The translations under genes and the position numbers were made by a program. Shown one piece after another: positions 34,390 through 46,556 of a stretch of DNA of 64,000 nucleotides; the first letter of the stretch is position 1; each line of letters begins with the position of its first letter. The notes beneath the pieces are model-generated. The model saw only the letters and a list, made by a program, of their open reading frames with translations. It was not told where the DNA came from and made no database searches. The stretch is from assembly GCA_017893485.1 (NCBI GenBank), contig CM030368.1, forward strand, positions 173,754,004 through 173,818,003, given 5' to 3'. This DNA comes from Hemerocallis citrina. Taxonomy: Eukaryota > Streptophyta > Magnoliopsida > Asparagales > Asphodelaceae.

Positions 34390-35170
34390 CATTCATATTG
34401 ATTGTATAAGAATATATATACATATATATAGAAGATCCTCTTTAAATAAAGTATGCACAATGTGTATATAATTTCCTTTTACTAAAATGCAGCTCTTGAC
34501 TATATGCAGATATAAAGAAAAAAATGAAGCATCTGTATATGTATATAATATATATAGAAAACTCTTTGTACTGAAATGAAGTGTATGTATGTTTATATCT
34601 ATGATATATATATAAGAGTCTTTCTTTACTGAGGTGAAACATCTGTGTGTACATAAAGTGTATAGAAAAACCCCTCTCACTGATTTGAAGTAGGCAGATT
34701 ACATAGAAAAGAAGCTCTTTATTGAAATGAAACACGTGTATATATATATCTATAGCTGATATATCGGAAATGGTCATATGCAGATGAATATAAAATTGAT
34801 CATATGCAGGAATATAAAAGATGATCCTCTTTACTGATTTAAAGTATATATATACATGTCTGATATATATAGATAGCCCTTTTTCTGATTATGAGTGTGT
34901 GCACATTTGTGATATATCAAAATCCCTTCTCACTGATATGAGGGGTGTGTGTGTGTATATGATGTATCAAAAATCCCTTTTGTTGAAGTAGCCTATGCAA
35001 GTTATATGGAAATGAAACATATGCAGGTTGTATTTAGATGAAAGCATATGCAGGGTAGAGAGTAGAACATATGCAGGTTAGAGAAATTAATCAAATGCAA
35101 GTTATGGAATTTAGTCATATGCAGGTTATAGAAAAAATAGGACATATGCAAAAGTTTATAATGTAAAAAT
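34390..35170. repeat. Degenerate AT-rich tandem repeats and CATATGCAGG repeats
   Basis: From 34390 to about 34980 a loose 50-90-bp unit recurs (CTTTACTGAAATGAAG followed by TATATATA stretches). From 34990 to 35160 a shorter unit, ACATATGCAGGTTA..GA, recurs about six to eight times at 20-35-bp spacing. No coding potential. Confidence 0.7.
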
Positions 35171-37589
35171 GTCTGCTATCTTCAATTATCATAAATCTCC
35201 AATTCATTTCAGTATGGCATTATTCATCACGACTTGTCGATTGTATTTTATCTGCTATACTGAGACTAATCCCCAATTCAAGCTTTCAACGAAATGATCC
35301 TCCAAGCCTTGGTCAGTCCCTGTAGTCAACTTGGCCTAGATTGCTAACTTCTTTTATTAGAATTACTAGATTTACAACTTCATAAGTTTGAACTTAGAAG
35401 TAGATTAAGTTGATTAAGCAATGTTTTAATGTATTAATGTGTTTGTCGCACTTGCTAGTAAAATCTTAGTTTCTTCTTATGCTGGTGGCAGTACTTGTTC
35501 AATAGTATAATTCATCGAAGTGTACTAGTAAATCCTTACTCACTACCCCTTGCCATTCAACAAGAAAAGAGAAGTATTATTGAGTTACTTCAGCAGATTA
35601 AGTTAGAATTTGTATATAGAACCACCAAGTAAACAAAATTGTAATTCCTAAATGAATTTAAGCTAACAAAAAAAAACTATAAGTGACTCAAATTATGCTA
35701 ATAAAGAGATAATACAGAAAGCGGACAACCACACATAACACTATATTCAAATAACAGTTAAACCTATTAGTAAAGAAAACATCCTTTATTTTCCTCAGAA
35801 ACTTATGTAACAAATCCTCTATCTAAAGTTTAGAGTTGCAGGAATTTTATCAGGGAAACTTTTTAAGAAGTGAAACTGATCCAAAAACCACAAGGCTTCT
35901 TATTTGGATATCTAGTTTGACATGGGAGTTATCAAAACACTTCAAAACACATCAAGATCTAAAACTATAATTTGTCACAAAATTCCTTCGAGACAGCCAC
36001 ATATACATATATATGCTCTTATGAGATTTTGAGCATCAGCATAGCATTTAAAAATCATCAATTAAAATGAGTACAACATCTAATTTAATTTCAGTATAAA
36101 AATAATCAAGATCCAATTTAAAACTTCTCAAAACACACAAAAACCCCAATTTCTTCAAAGACAGTGAAATATTATAAGTGCGTGTGTGTATGTTGTATCA
36201 GTAATGGTATCCAAAATTCATGGTGTGTATATAATATAATGTTCTCAACCAATCTCAGTGTCAACAACTCAGATCTAATATAAAAATTTCATAAAACTTG
36301 CAAAGTGCCATTTTTGGCTGAAACATGCACAAACCCAACTCAAGATCCCTTCTTCTTCTTAACACTAGATCTTTTCAATTTGATAACTGCCCCTCACAAT
36401 TCATTAGCCACATATACACCCTCTCACATCAGCATACTCATGAATAATAGGTGATTATGACATTGCAATTAATCCAGTTCCTACTCATCAAGGTCTCAAA
36501 AGAACATATGCATATATACAGTTATACACAATAAAGATTCACTTTTGTTCACTTTTGTACAATATCATCATTCAATTCATCGTAATAAATCAAAACAACA
36601 AGTATATGAAGGAAAACAACCTACTCATGATTTCTATTAAGTTCTTTTACAATCTCAAGTCATCTATATGAAATTTTAAATCATCAAAGTATGGGTTTCA
36701 AGTAAAGATTCAATTTTTAACTCATCTACTCATCAAATCCATTATTTCATACCAATCTCTAACATGCTTTCCAATAGATAAATTATCACATACAACATGC
36801 ACAGAACAATACAAAACAAACATATGTCACTCACATTGTTGAAGTTAATAAAGAACAAGAAAAATCTCTCATTCGCAAAAAATCCAAGATTTTCTCTTTA
36901 AAAATCCAAGAAATAATAATAATAAAATCCTTTGTGTTGTGCAGCAAAAGATGGTTGCACTCCGACTTTTAAATAGGCCGGAATATAGGTTTTTAGGGTT
37001 TGTAAACAAATTTGTAAAATATATCTTTGAAATATATCTTTACATATATAAATCCTTATGCTTGGAAACTAAATAAAACCAACTTAATTGAGTTTTTAAA
37101 TCAAAAATAACCATCCTATAACCAGCAGGCACTGTTTGAGAAACCCAGAAAACAATTTTGCATTTTTGTCCTTCTAAATGGCAATTTTGCAAAAAGATCT
37201 TTTTTTTATCAAAACTTGCAAAATTAACCAAGTTCATCTAAACAAAAGGTAAACTTTTTAACCCTGAGTTGACTAGGCATCAAGCCCAGCCCAAAAATCC
37301 AAAAATCTGGAGTTTTTACTCCAAGTGGTAATTTGCACCAAAGTCCCTCTTTTTGTAATAGTTACAAATAGGTCCAATAAATGTCAGAAAAATCCAGAAA
37401 ATTCAAAAATAATATCTAATAATAATTAATGAGTTTTTCCAAAATATTTTTTGTTTTTGAATTTTTCAGGAAAATATTTGCACGTGTAAAAAGATAAATT
37501 TTTAGAAAAATATTTATTAAATCACCAAAAAGCATTGTTAATTCATTTATTAATCTTAAAAAAAATATTTAAAAATCTGGGATATTACA
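35171..37589. other. Non-coding remainder of the LTR at 33079-37589
   Basis: AT-rich, with no ORF of recognisable family and no transposon ends other than those of the LTR itself. Confidence 0.6.
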
Positions 37590-38039
37590 TGCAGGGTACT
37601 GGCGATCGGAAAAGGGGGGCACAGGAGTTGGGGTTTGGTCGCCACTAAAGTCCAGGACAGGGAAGAAGAAGGACGGGGTCTGCTGGTGTGGCGGTGAGTG
37701 GCGACAAGGGGGGTGTCGCCGGAGAAGACGAACAGAGATGGGGGCACCGGAATAGGGGGATGTGGTCGGAGAAGATGAACTGGGATCTAGGCTGTTGCCG
37801 ATGAGAACCAGAGGAGGAGGGGGTTTCGGGGATGTGTTGGTGCGCCGACGGGGGTGGCGCGACGGAGGGCGATGGGGGAAGGTGTCACCGGAGGGTGGCC
37901 GGAGAAGATGACAGAAAAATGGGTTTGGGTGGTTTGGGTGGCAAAACTCGGGGAGAGAGAGAGAACGGGAGGAGAGGGGAGAGAGAATAAGGGGCTAGGT
38001 TTTGAAATTGTGCAATTTTTAGGGTTTGCATTAAGGTTG

Positions 38040-38047
38040 TATTTATA
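38040..38047 (-). promoter_or_regulatory. TATA box of the outer solo LTR
   Basis: TATAAATA on the minus strand is followed downstream by a CCCTAGCCCC and CT-rich leader, a layout typical of plant LTR promoters. No gene follows it directly because the insert at 33079-37589 intervenes. Confidence 0.5.
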
Positions 38048-38690
38048 GGATACAATTAGGGTACTGGGTTGGTGGTTTAGGGTTCAATAATAACAGTTTT
38101 GGGTCAAGAAAAAATTAAATTGGATTCTAGGGTTCAATTAGAGATAAATCAAAATCAATAGGGTTCAAATAAAAATACCCACAATTCAATAGAACAAAAT
38201 CCACAAGATATATGTAGCCCAACAAAAGATAAAATAGTTCATGAATGAAAATTTAAATCTAATTAAATAAATAATTAATACAAACGAATATAATATAAAT
38301 TGGGCTTGAAAATAAATTGGAATTCGCCAAGAAAATTAGATCAAGTACGAAAATAAAATAATTCGATAAATGAACTTTAATTGAATAATCGAGAAATAAC
38401 AATTAATAATAAAAATAGAATTATATAACAAATAAGTATTCAATTTAACAGTTTATTAAAATAATCCAATAATAATAATATATTTGATTTTGGACTCAAA
38501 AATAAATATCCGACAAATAAGAAATAGAAAGTAAGATCAAAATCCACAATTATTCGAAATAAATAAAATTTTCGATTAGAAAACACTTTAATACAAATCT
38601 GAAACGAATTTAGCAGAAAATAATTTATAAAAATCAAATTGTAGAAAATACACAGAAAATACTAATTATCGGGAATGGGGGTTACTGTCC

Positions 38691-41650
38691 TCTATGGCTA
38701 AATTAGATCGGTTCTTGGTTTCTTAAGACTGGATCTTTATTCCATAATTCTTTTGCCCAAGCTTATCTAAATCCTTATTCTGATCATGTGCCTATTGGCC
38801 TTCAATCCAATTTTAACTTCACTAGACCATACAAAATTCGTTTTGAAAATTTTGGTTGGAAGATCGGATCTTTGTGAATCTCATCATCAACTGTCTCTCA
38901 TCGGTTGTTGGGACACATAGCCTTGGCCGCATTCTTCTTAAACTGAACGCTTTCAAACATGGGTGTAATATTTGGCAAAAAAATAGATTTGGTAATTCCA
39001 GCGTGCTCAAAGAATTATTACTTGCTACAATTCAATCTATTGATCAGCTTGATGAATCGGGTCCTATCTCTGATAGCGATCATATCAAACCAAATGAATG
39101 TAAGCATGAATATAATTCGATCCTTAATCAAGATCACATCAAATAGTTCCAATGTGCTAAAATTAGATGGCTCAAATCAGATGATTGCAACACTTCTTTC
39201 TTTCATAATTTTGCTTCTCATCGTTAATGTTGTAATCACATCTCCTCCAATATTGAGGATGGCGTGCAATTACTCTCTAACACTGAATTTCCTTCCGCAT
39301 TTCTCTCATTCTTTAAAATCCTTATGGGCACCTCTTCTAATCGTTCCATCCAACTTGATTAGGAGCACCTATCCACTAACGAGAACAACGATCTTTCTTC
39401 TATCGAAATTCCTTTCTCCTTAGAAGAGATTAAACTGGCTATCTTTTCCATGTGCAGCGATTCCACGCCTGGACCAGACGGTATTTCCTTTTTCTTCTTT
39501 CAAAAATTTGGATCTGCTCAAAGATGACCTTTTTGATATGTTCATTGATCTTTTTCATAGGAATTTATCCTTTGATAGAATTCGCTATGCCCATATCGTC
39601 CTCATCCCTAAAATGATTGGGGCTAATAAGGTTTTTGCTTTTAGACCCAGTAGCCTTCTTAATGCCATTTTAAAAATCATTATGAAAGTGCTTTCCGACT
39701 TTCTTAATTCGGTTATCTCCCCTTTGATTGATCGGCCCAATCAGTGATCATTAAAGATAGATTCATTTTAGATAGTATGGCTTGTGTCCAAGAAAATATT
39801 TATGGTTGCCATTAATCAAAATCGGAAGGTATTCTTTTGAACTTAGATTTCGAGAAAGCCTATGACGAAGTGAATTGGGATTTCCTTTTCGACATTCTCT
39901 TACATCATGGGTTTGGGCTTAGATGGATCTCTTGGATCAAAGCCAATCTATTTTTTATACTTCTTCAGTCATTGTAAATGGCCTCGAATGCCATAAATTT
40001 TAATGTAAAAGAGGTCTTCGTCAAGGAGATCTGATTTTGCCTTTTCTTTTTTCTCTAGTTGTCGATATGTTCAACAAGATTCTTCTCAACGCTATGGAAG
40101 CTAAAATCATCGATGGGTTGGGGGGATTTCGTGGGTTTAGAGGAGTGCTTAATCTCCAATATGTGGACGACACTATTATCTTTGCTAAAACTGATGGTTT
40201 TACCCTTCATAATTTAAAGCTTTAAAGTACCTTCTCTGTATCTTTGAATAGGCTTCGGGGCCTTTCGATTAATTTCCATAAGACTTCGATTTTATAGTTG
40301 GGTGGGTCAGATGACTGACAAATTGAGATCACTCATTTTTTTAATTGCTCTTCTGCTTCCTTCCTCATCTCTTATCTTGGTATTCCCTTATGTTGGGGTA
40401 ATCTTCATAGACAAGACTGGCTGCCTGTGATTAATACGGTGAAATCCAGACTTAATGTCTGGTCTAGTTATCAAATGTATAAAGGTAGTCGTTTGAATCT
40501 TATTAGTACTATCCTTTCATCTATCTCTCTTTATATGATATCCTTCTTTTATGTTCCATCATGGGTTATCAAGTGGATTGATCAGATTTGGAGGAATTCT
40601 TTCTGGTCAGTTCTTCTGTTTTGAGGCTTGGTAAACACCTTTGTAAGTGGCATCTTTTATGCAGATCTATGTGTGAAGGTGGTCTAGGTATTCTTAACCC
40701 CAGACATCAGAATCTTACTCTTCTCGAAAAATGGTTATGGAAAGCTCTTAAGCAAAATGAGTGGGCCATTTCGACTCTGACCTTCCCATTTTGGAAAGGG
40801 GTCTGGAAGGTGTGACCCCTTTCAAATGTTGGATTTCTAGAACCTATGGTGATGGTACTACTGTCCGATTCTGGTCCAATTTTTGGATCGCAACTACCAC
40901 AATCACCTCTAATTTCCCAGACCTTTATCGTCTTGCTGCTAACCCTCTAGCTTTGGTGGCAGATTATCTTGTTTGCCATAACAATGTTCTTGATTGGCAC
41001 ATCACCTTCCACAAAACTTTACCGAGTTTCATGTACCCCCATTATTTCAACCTTCTCCTTCTATTAAGATCCTATCATTGGCACCCTAAAGATGATTTTT
41101 TTATGGCGTTGGTCTAGCTCAGGTTCCTTTACGATTAAATCCTGTTATAACTTGCTCAATTCCGGAGGAGTTTACTCTCCTTTCTATTACTCTATCTGAA
41201 AGTGTATTGCTCTCATCAAAACTCGTATCCTCACTGGGCTTACTATTCACAATAAACTACTCATGGTAGATAATCTCAACAAAAAGAATTTAGCTCTTGG
41301 TAAAAAAATGTGTCTTCTGTCTGACTAGCCATGAGGATACTTGCCATGTATTATTAATTGCTCTTTCATTCATCCTCTTTGGATCATTTCTAAGATATCT
41401 TGGTATATGCATGGTATGCCCGATTTAGTGTAGTCCTGGTGGGATGACTAGCACTCGCATCGCATCAAGAAATCTTTTCGACCATCATGGGGATTTAATC
41501 ATGATGGCGCTTATTTGGATCAAATGGAATGAAATATATAATAGAATCTTCAATAGTTCTTCAAGTTCCATTAATTGTTTGATTGATGATCTCCAATATT
41601 TTACCAACTTCTGAGCTCAGGTTCTCCCTACAAACAAATTGGCCAAGGTT
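38691..41650 (+). pseudogene. LINE ORF2: end of endonuclease, reverse transcriptase, zinc-binding region
   Basis: Order of fragments: KLDRFLVS (endonuclease end); TPGPDGISFFFFQKF (RT block 1); AHIVLIPKM; LLNLDFEKAYDEVNWDFLFD (catalytic Asp block); LQYVDDTIIFAKTD (YVDD at 40160-40171, intact); CEGGLGILNPRHQN; and a C-terminal segment with RTYGDGTTVRFWSNFW. This is the LINE reverse transcriptase followed by the plant RT zinc-binding domain. Numerous stops and frame changes are present, many more than in the second LINE, agreeing with greater age. Confidence 0.88.
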
Positions 41651-42640
41651 CATTTAACCAATCTTGATTTGGCGGTCTACAAGTTCTTATACCCGTCTTA
41701 ATATTGCTTTTTGTTTTTATTCTAATTTGGTGTTTTCTTTCATTATTTTCCTGATTGTCTCTTACCTTGATGTGGCAGTCTATAAATTATTGCACTGCCT
41801 TAATATTCCTTATGTTTTATTCTTATTGGCCGCTTTTAATTTTTTTGATTATCTCTTATGGACCTTTGTTTTGCCGTGCAATGCTAGGTGGCTTCTTTGC
41901 ATGAGATTTTCATCGTGTATTGCCTCCCCTCTTTTATCCTTTTGTGTGCAGGTTGCTTGGCTCCCTAGGCCTTCTAATTACCTTTTGCAGGTGGTTTTTT
42001 TATCTCCCTCTTTTTGCTGGTTTGCTTCAGCTTCGTACTGGAGGTTTCTTCCACTCAATCTCAAGATGTTCTGCTCCTCCTTATTTAACTATTTCTCTTC
42101 TATGCTTCATGTGTATTGAGTTTCCTTATTTATATATATTTCTTTTATGTACTATGTAATGTTTCAAGCTCATGTAACTTGTTCTTCTCCCTTATCTTGG
42201 CTTAATTTATTGTCTTTCTTTGTCGTATATATTGGGCAGGCATGCCCTTCGGCTGTGATGAATTTTTGCTGTTGTTTGTGTTGTCTTACTTGTTGATTCC
42301 AGATCATGTTTTTGGGGGTTTCAGCTTCTGCATTGTCTTTGATTCTGGAGTTTGTTGATTCACGGCTTTTGTTATACTTTGGTTGATGCTTTTGTACTGG
42401 CTGATCTGCGTTGTGATCTCTTGTGCGTTGTGCTACCTCGTCTTTTGTTACTACGTTGTATGGTTTTTTTTTCTGACATACTTCTTAACTGCCTTTTGGG
42501 GCCTACTCCTCCTTTTGTATTATTGTACTATGCTATGGTTATTCTTTGTTTTACTTCTTGTAAACTTCTATATGTACATTTTGCTGTTTAGTAATAATAT
42601 TTTTTGTGGCTGGAGTCATTCTGACTCTATCCTTTTATCC
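41651..42640 (+). other. 3' untranslated region of the first LINE
   Basis: T-rich sequence without a recognised domain between the ORF2 remnant and the A-rich tail. Open frames here (for example 41664-42119) are low-complexity hydrophobic translations of T-rich DNA and I do not call them genes. Confidence 0.6.
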
Positions 42641-42675
42641 AAAAAAAAAAAAAGAAAAAAAAAGAAAGAAAGAAA

Positions 42676-42884
42676 TATATATGCTACAGATATTCTCTGT
42701 AACTTCTAGTGAAATGCAACCATGATCGATATTGTGGTTGTCTCTTAATTATTCTCGAGGATGTTACGAGTTTACCTGGATGAGGACAAAGTGGATGATG
42801 TTAGGAAGCAATTGAGGACGACCAAACCAGAATAAGCTGTTATCTGGTGTCACTGATACTGTCCCTGGAACAATTATTGATTCA
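42676..42884 (+). other. Pre-insertion DNA left of the second LINE, gene-like fragment
   Basis: It reads MLRVYLDEDKVDDVRKQL in one frame (about 42760-42830) and NKLLSGVTDTVPG in another. The second frame continues without a stop across the LINE insertion point into 50469-50563 (IDSWLPIVGMITSSFIP). This looks like a decayed host or element gene piece. I do not recognise the protein. Confidence 0.4.
42871..42884 (+). repeat. Left target-site duplication of the second LINE
   Basis: CAATTATTGATTCA, repeated exactly at 50455-50468. Confidence 0.93.
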
Positions 42885-42989
42885 ATTTGGGGCCTCAAGC
42901 AAACCTAACTAGGGCTTTAAGACAAATTATTAATTGTTTGATTATCAAATTCGAAATGAAGCTTCTCCCACCTAACCCCTCCTTCCTCC

Positions 42990-45900
42990 TCCCGCCGAAC
43001 CTCATCTCTGGTGCCCTCCACCACCCTCTTCTTCTCCTCCTCTGAACCTCTTCTCCTTCCACTTCCTGAACACATTAGTTTGTCCCACACTTTGGGGGCC
43101 TTCAGCTTCACCCCCGGTGCTTTCACGTCTTCACCATTTTCACCATCTTCACCTTTACCTCTCGGACCTTTGGCTTCACTCCTCCATGCTGTCGGAGTTG
43201 GAGCTGAGTGGGTGCGGGCCCAATGAGGGGGTTCGATACCCACCACCACCCCCTCTCCCCCTACTGCAGAGGTGTCTCCCACTACTCCTCTCCTACCATC
43301 TCACCCCCCTTTCAACCAGGCGGCTGCATGCTCCAACCCCACCGCAAACCTTCCATCCCTTAGGAATGCCCCCTATGTGGAGGAGTCTCCTAGGCTCAGA
43401 AGTGCGCTCACTCCACCGCGGGCACACTGAAGTGCACAACATCGACAGCCAAGGAGTGGCGACGTTCATCACCGCCATCGGCAGGTCATCTCGAGGGAAC
43501 GGGCCCATAGAGGGGGTCCTTCTACGAGCCGCTACGGGCGTAATAGAACCCCCCCAAGGGGGCCAGCGTTATGCTCAGAGAAGACACGATGACCATCTTC
43601 ATAGGGATAGGGACAATCACCGACTGAGTTCTCCCAATGAGACACATCAACTTCATCAATCCAACAGTTACTACAGAGAAAAGGATCACAACAAGGATAC
43701 TCACCGCCACCAATACTATAGAGGCCAGCGGCACCATTCAAGTCACTATAGCAGCGACTACCAACATCACTCAACCAATATTTCACAGCCAAGATCCTCC
43801 ACACTCCACCATAACCCCCTAGTGAAACCCAACAATCAGCAGCACTTCCCAACAGTCCCCCCCACTCTCCCAACACCTGGCACCAACAAAGGAGCCAAGC
43901 CCGGACCATCCCAATGCCATCGTCTATGGGCCCAACAGGGGGGTCCAAGTGACGAGGCCAGGGAGGATGAGGAACAAGCCCCGTCTGGAGATGCGACAGG
44001 GCAGTGGTAAGAGGTCACCCACAAAGGAAAAAGGAAACTCACCTCCCCAGCGCTAGTGCCGCAGGACAACAGTAAGAAACAAAGAAGAGGGAAACGAAAA
44101 CTGGTGTCGTGCTTCAATTGTGGTGACTTGGGCCACTATCGAACAGAATGCACTAAAGAAGTTCGATGCTTGAAATGTATGAAATGGGGTCACATGTCTT
44201 ACAATTGTACCAATGTGATTACTTCCAACACCGATGATGAACGACAAGTCTGCAGAGGAAGGTCGCCGGATAACCCTGCAACAATCAGACTAGCAAACAA
44301 CATCGCCATCATCAAGAGTGAGGAAAGTTGGCTTCGCTAGTGGTGTGCGGTGGCTCGAGTCAAGATAGGCAGGCCATCAGAAACCCATCTCTTACAAGCG
44401 CTGAACGCTAAGTGGCCTATGAGTGCACACAAGGACTGGGTAGTGAAGAAAGTTTGCCATCTCCAATTTCTTATCTCATTCCCATCACCAGAGAAAATGT
44501 TAGAAGTTACCAGTATGGTGACGGTGGATTTTGGCCACTTCAAAGTGGACTTCAAAGCTTGGACACGGAGCTTCGGTGCAGAGCGTCCCCAAGAAGACAA
44601 GTTTTGGATATGGATCCATAACGTACCACTTCATTTCTGGAAGAAGGAGGCTTTGCCAAAGATAGTCTCCGACCTCGGATCAGTGGAAGATATAGACGAA
44701 AAGACCATCCGCCGCTCGGAGATAGTTTCGGTGAGAGTCCTCATCAGGAGTGGTGATATCTCCCTCATGCCTCGCTTCGCCAAAGTCTTCTCTTACGAAC
44801 AATCTTACCTCATTCGGTTTGTACTAGACAAACGCGCAGAGACGGTGGCGGGGCTGCAACCCATCATTTCCCCCACACCCCCTCCTTCTCTTTGAGATGG
44901 CCGTACCTACAAAGAGGTGGCCTTACCGGAGTGGGAGCTCACTATAGACGGGGCCCATGAGGTAAAGCGGGCTCACCGAGAATTGATCAAGGCGGCGAGA
45001 GTGCCGGAGGGCCACCGAGCGCCTGCGGTGGGGGGATCAGCACGTCAAGACTCAGGGCCGGTTCCCGTTGGGCGAGATCGAGACTCGTCCAAAGGATCCA
45101 ACGGCCAGGATCCATTGCCAGATTTGGTAAATCACCCAAGGCCAACGACTAGTTTGAAAAAGGGAGTACCACAGGCTTTCCAAAGTGGCATGCAGCCACA
45201 GAGGGTTGGTGAAAAGAAACCAAAAGAAGATCAGAGGAAGGAACCAGAGCTTGCAGGCCCTGGAATGGGCAAAGGCATGCTTAGCTGCTCTGCAAAAGGG
45301 GGAAAGACGCTGTCTTTGGGACAAGAGTTGGTAAAGGAAACCTCCTTTAAGGGGAAAGCACCGAGAAAGGCATCGCTTTTGACCAAGAAGGTGGACCCAA
45401 AACAGAGTAGGCCACCTAAAGAGTAAAAAGGAAGCCCTAGGAGCCAGGAGCAGGATTTGGCAGAGGGTTTTTTGAGGAAGACGACGAGAGTACAGCTCTT
45501 CGCTGTTAAGGAAGAGAGCTCAAATGAGAAAGATCCAACAGAAGAAGAAGCAGCATGGCAAGATAAGGAGAAGGAACCCCTCGTAAATGACAAAGAAGCC
45601 TCGTTCAGAGCGTGCTGTGCTTCGAGCAGGGAGCCTGTCGCAGAAGCAGCCAACCACCATGAGCCACGTGGAGGTGGAGTTAGAAGGCAGGACCAGATGG
45701 TCCAAGATTACAACGGAGCTTATCCTACTCCACAGATAGTTCGCGCTCCAAATGTTCAAGTGGACTCTAGTGGGCCCAAGCCCACTGTTTCAATTGGGAA
45801 CGAAAAAGAGAGGGGGGGAGGGGGCGTTTATAGCGGAGGAGGGGTTAGTATAGTGGGGCCCATCGAAAGCCCAATTGGTCTACACACTAGTACGGGGCCT

Positions 45901-46233
45901 GAAATGCTTCCAAATATACTGGAAGTGGCATGCAGTGGGCCCATCGAGGGATCCACCATTGGAGAGACAATTATTCTACAGGAAGTGGCGACAAGTGATG
46001 GGCCCATTGAGGGGTCCAATACAGGTGATGCAGCTGTACAGAGTACACCACAAGATGACGATGACAATAGTGAAGGCAAGTTGAATCTGGAAGATGATTG
46101 CGTCTATTCTGAGGAGGACTCTATGGAGTCAGATGATTATGATTTTCAGGTGGACTTCCGTACCACCTCTCCTGAGTTTGTGCCCTCCACCTATCCCCGA
46201 GCACAGCTGACTGCACCAAGCCAGGGCTGAGCA
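42990..46233 (+). pseudogene. LINE ORF1 (zinc-knuckle RNA-binding protein)
   Basis: The N-terminal part is low complexity and His/Ser/Pro-rich, spread over two frames (43011-43226, 43117-44010). At 44056-44340 two CX2CX4HX4C knuckles are intact: CFNCGDLGHYRTEC and CLKCMKWGHMSYNC. A TAG at about 44338 separates them from a globular RRM-like (DUF4283-like) segment at 44350-44895 with FWIWIHNVPLHFWKKE. Acidic, low-complexity pieces follow at 44917-45426 and 45457-46230. The protein would coat LINE RNA and act as nucleic-acid chaperone. Several stops and frame changes; exact start uncertain. Confidence 0.75.
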
Positions 46234-46556
46234 CACACAGGTTTCAGAGTCCAGAAGGCGGCTAAAAGGGCTACAGAGGAGTCCTTAGACGATTATCTGA
46301 AGATCGCGGTGGCCGCCAAATCCTCAAAAACTAGCGACAGAGGTACGCACTCCTTCTTAGCTTTTATTTTTAACTTCATGACTGATAACGAAATTTTTAG
46401 TCTAGCCAATACCTGTGGTCTTGCGGTCAACGATATAGACATGAACTCCCTCCTCCTCAACAAAATTAGAGGACGGGAGACGGAGAGGGTTACTCTTAAC
46501 TTGAATTTGAACCCGTTGCCCGAAATGAGTAACGATCCTTCCCATTCTCTTAATTA

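Larger units (their letters stand above)
33079..37589 (-). mobile_element. LTR-only Gypsy-like element in the outer LTR
   Basis: TGTAGCGCTCG at 33079 and GGGATATTACA at 37589. Flanks CACAG (33074-33078) and TGCAG (37590-37594) differ by two transitions and may be a decayed 5-bp duplication. Length 4511 bp, no gag or pol. It is related to 25395-28537 over the first kilobase and again near the end, but longer because of the repeat-rich stretch 34390-35170. TATTTAAA-like promoter sequence on minus lies near 36970. Confidence 0.8.
11359..38685 (-). mobile_element. LTR-only Ty3/Gypsy-like element (solo LTR) carrying nested insertions
   Basis: It is flanked by TGTCC at 11354-11358 and 38686-38690. 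The left end is TGTCACGCCCCG and the right end GGGGTTAC (a final A expected from TG...CA seems lost). Without its two direct insertions, host segments 11359-12116, 31776-33078 and 37590-38685 add to about 3.16 kb with no coding domain. This suits a long LTR of a plant chromovirus such as the Tekay/Del group (an inference). The same LTR family occurs in plus orientation ending near 61641. A TATTTATA box (38040-38047, read TATAAATA on minus) lies upstream of a CT-rich leader, so the LTR promoter points left. Confidence 0.82.
38686..42675 (+). mobile_element. L1-type LINE, 3' part
   Basis: Continuation of the LINE at 8208-11358. It begins in the endonuclease domain, then RT fragments, a zinc-binding C-terminal region, an approximately 1-kb 3' untranslated region and an A-rich tail at 42640-42675 (A13 then AAAG units). 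Target duplication cannot be established because the 5' end is uncertain. Confidence 0.88.

Noticed and set aside
34393..34777. Overlapping minus-strand Tyr/Ile/His-rich frames
   Set aside because: Artefacts of AT-rich tandem repeats (TATATA, CTTTACTG units).
41664..42709. Several hydrophobic plus-strand frames suggesting membrane proteins
   Set aside because: They lie in the T-rich 3' untranslated region of the first LINE, overlap one another and have no family resemblance.
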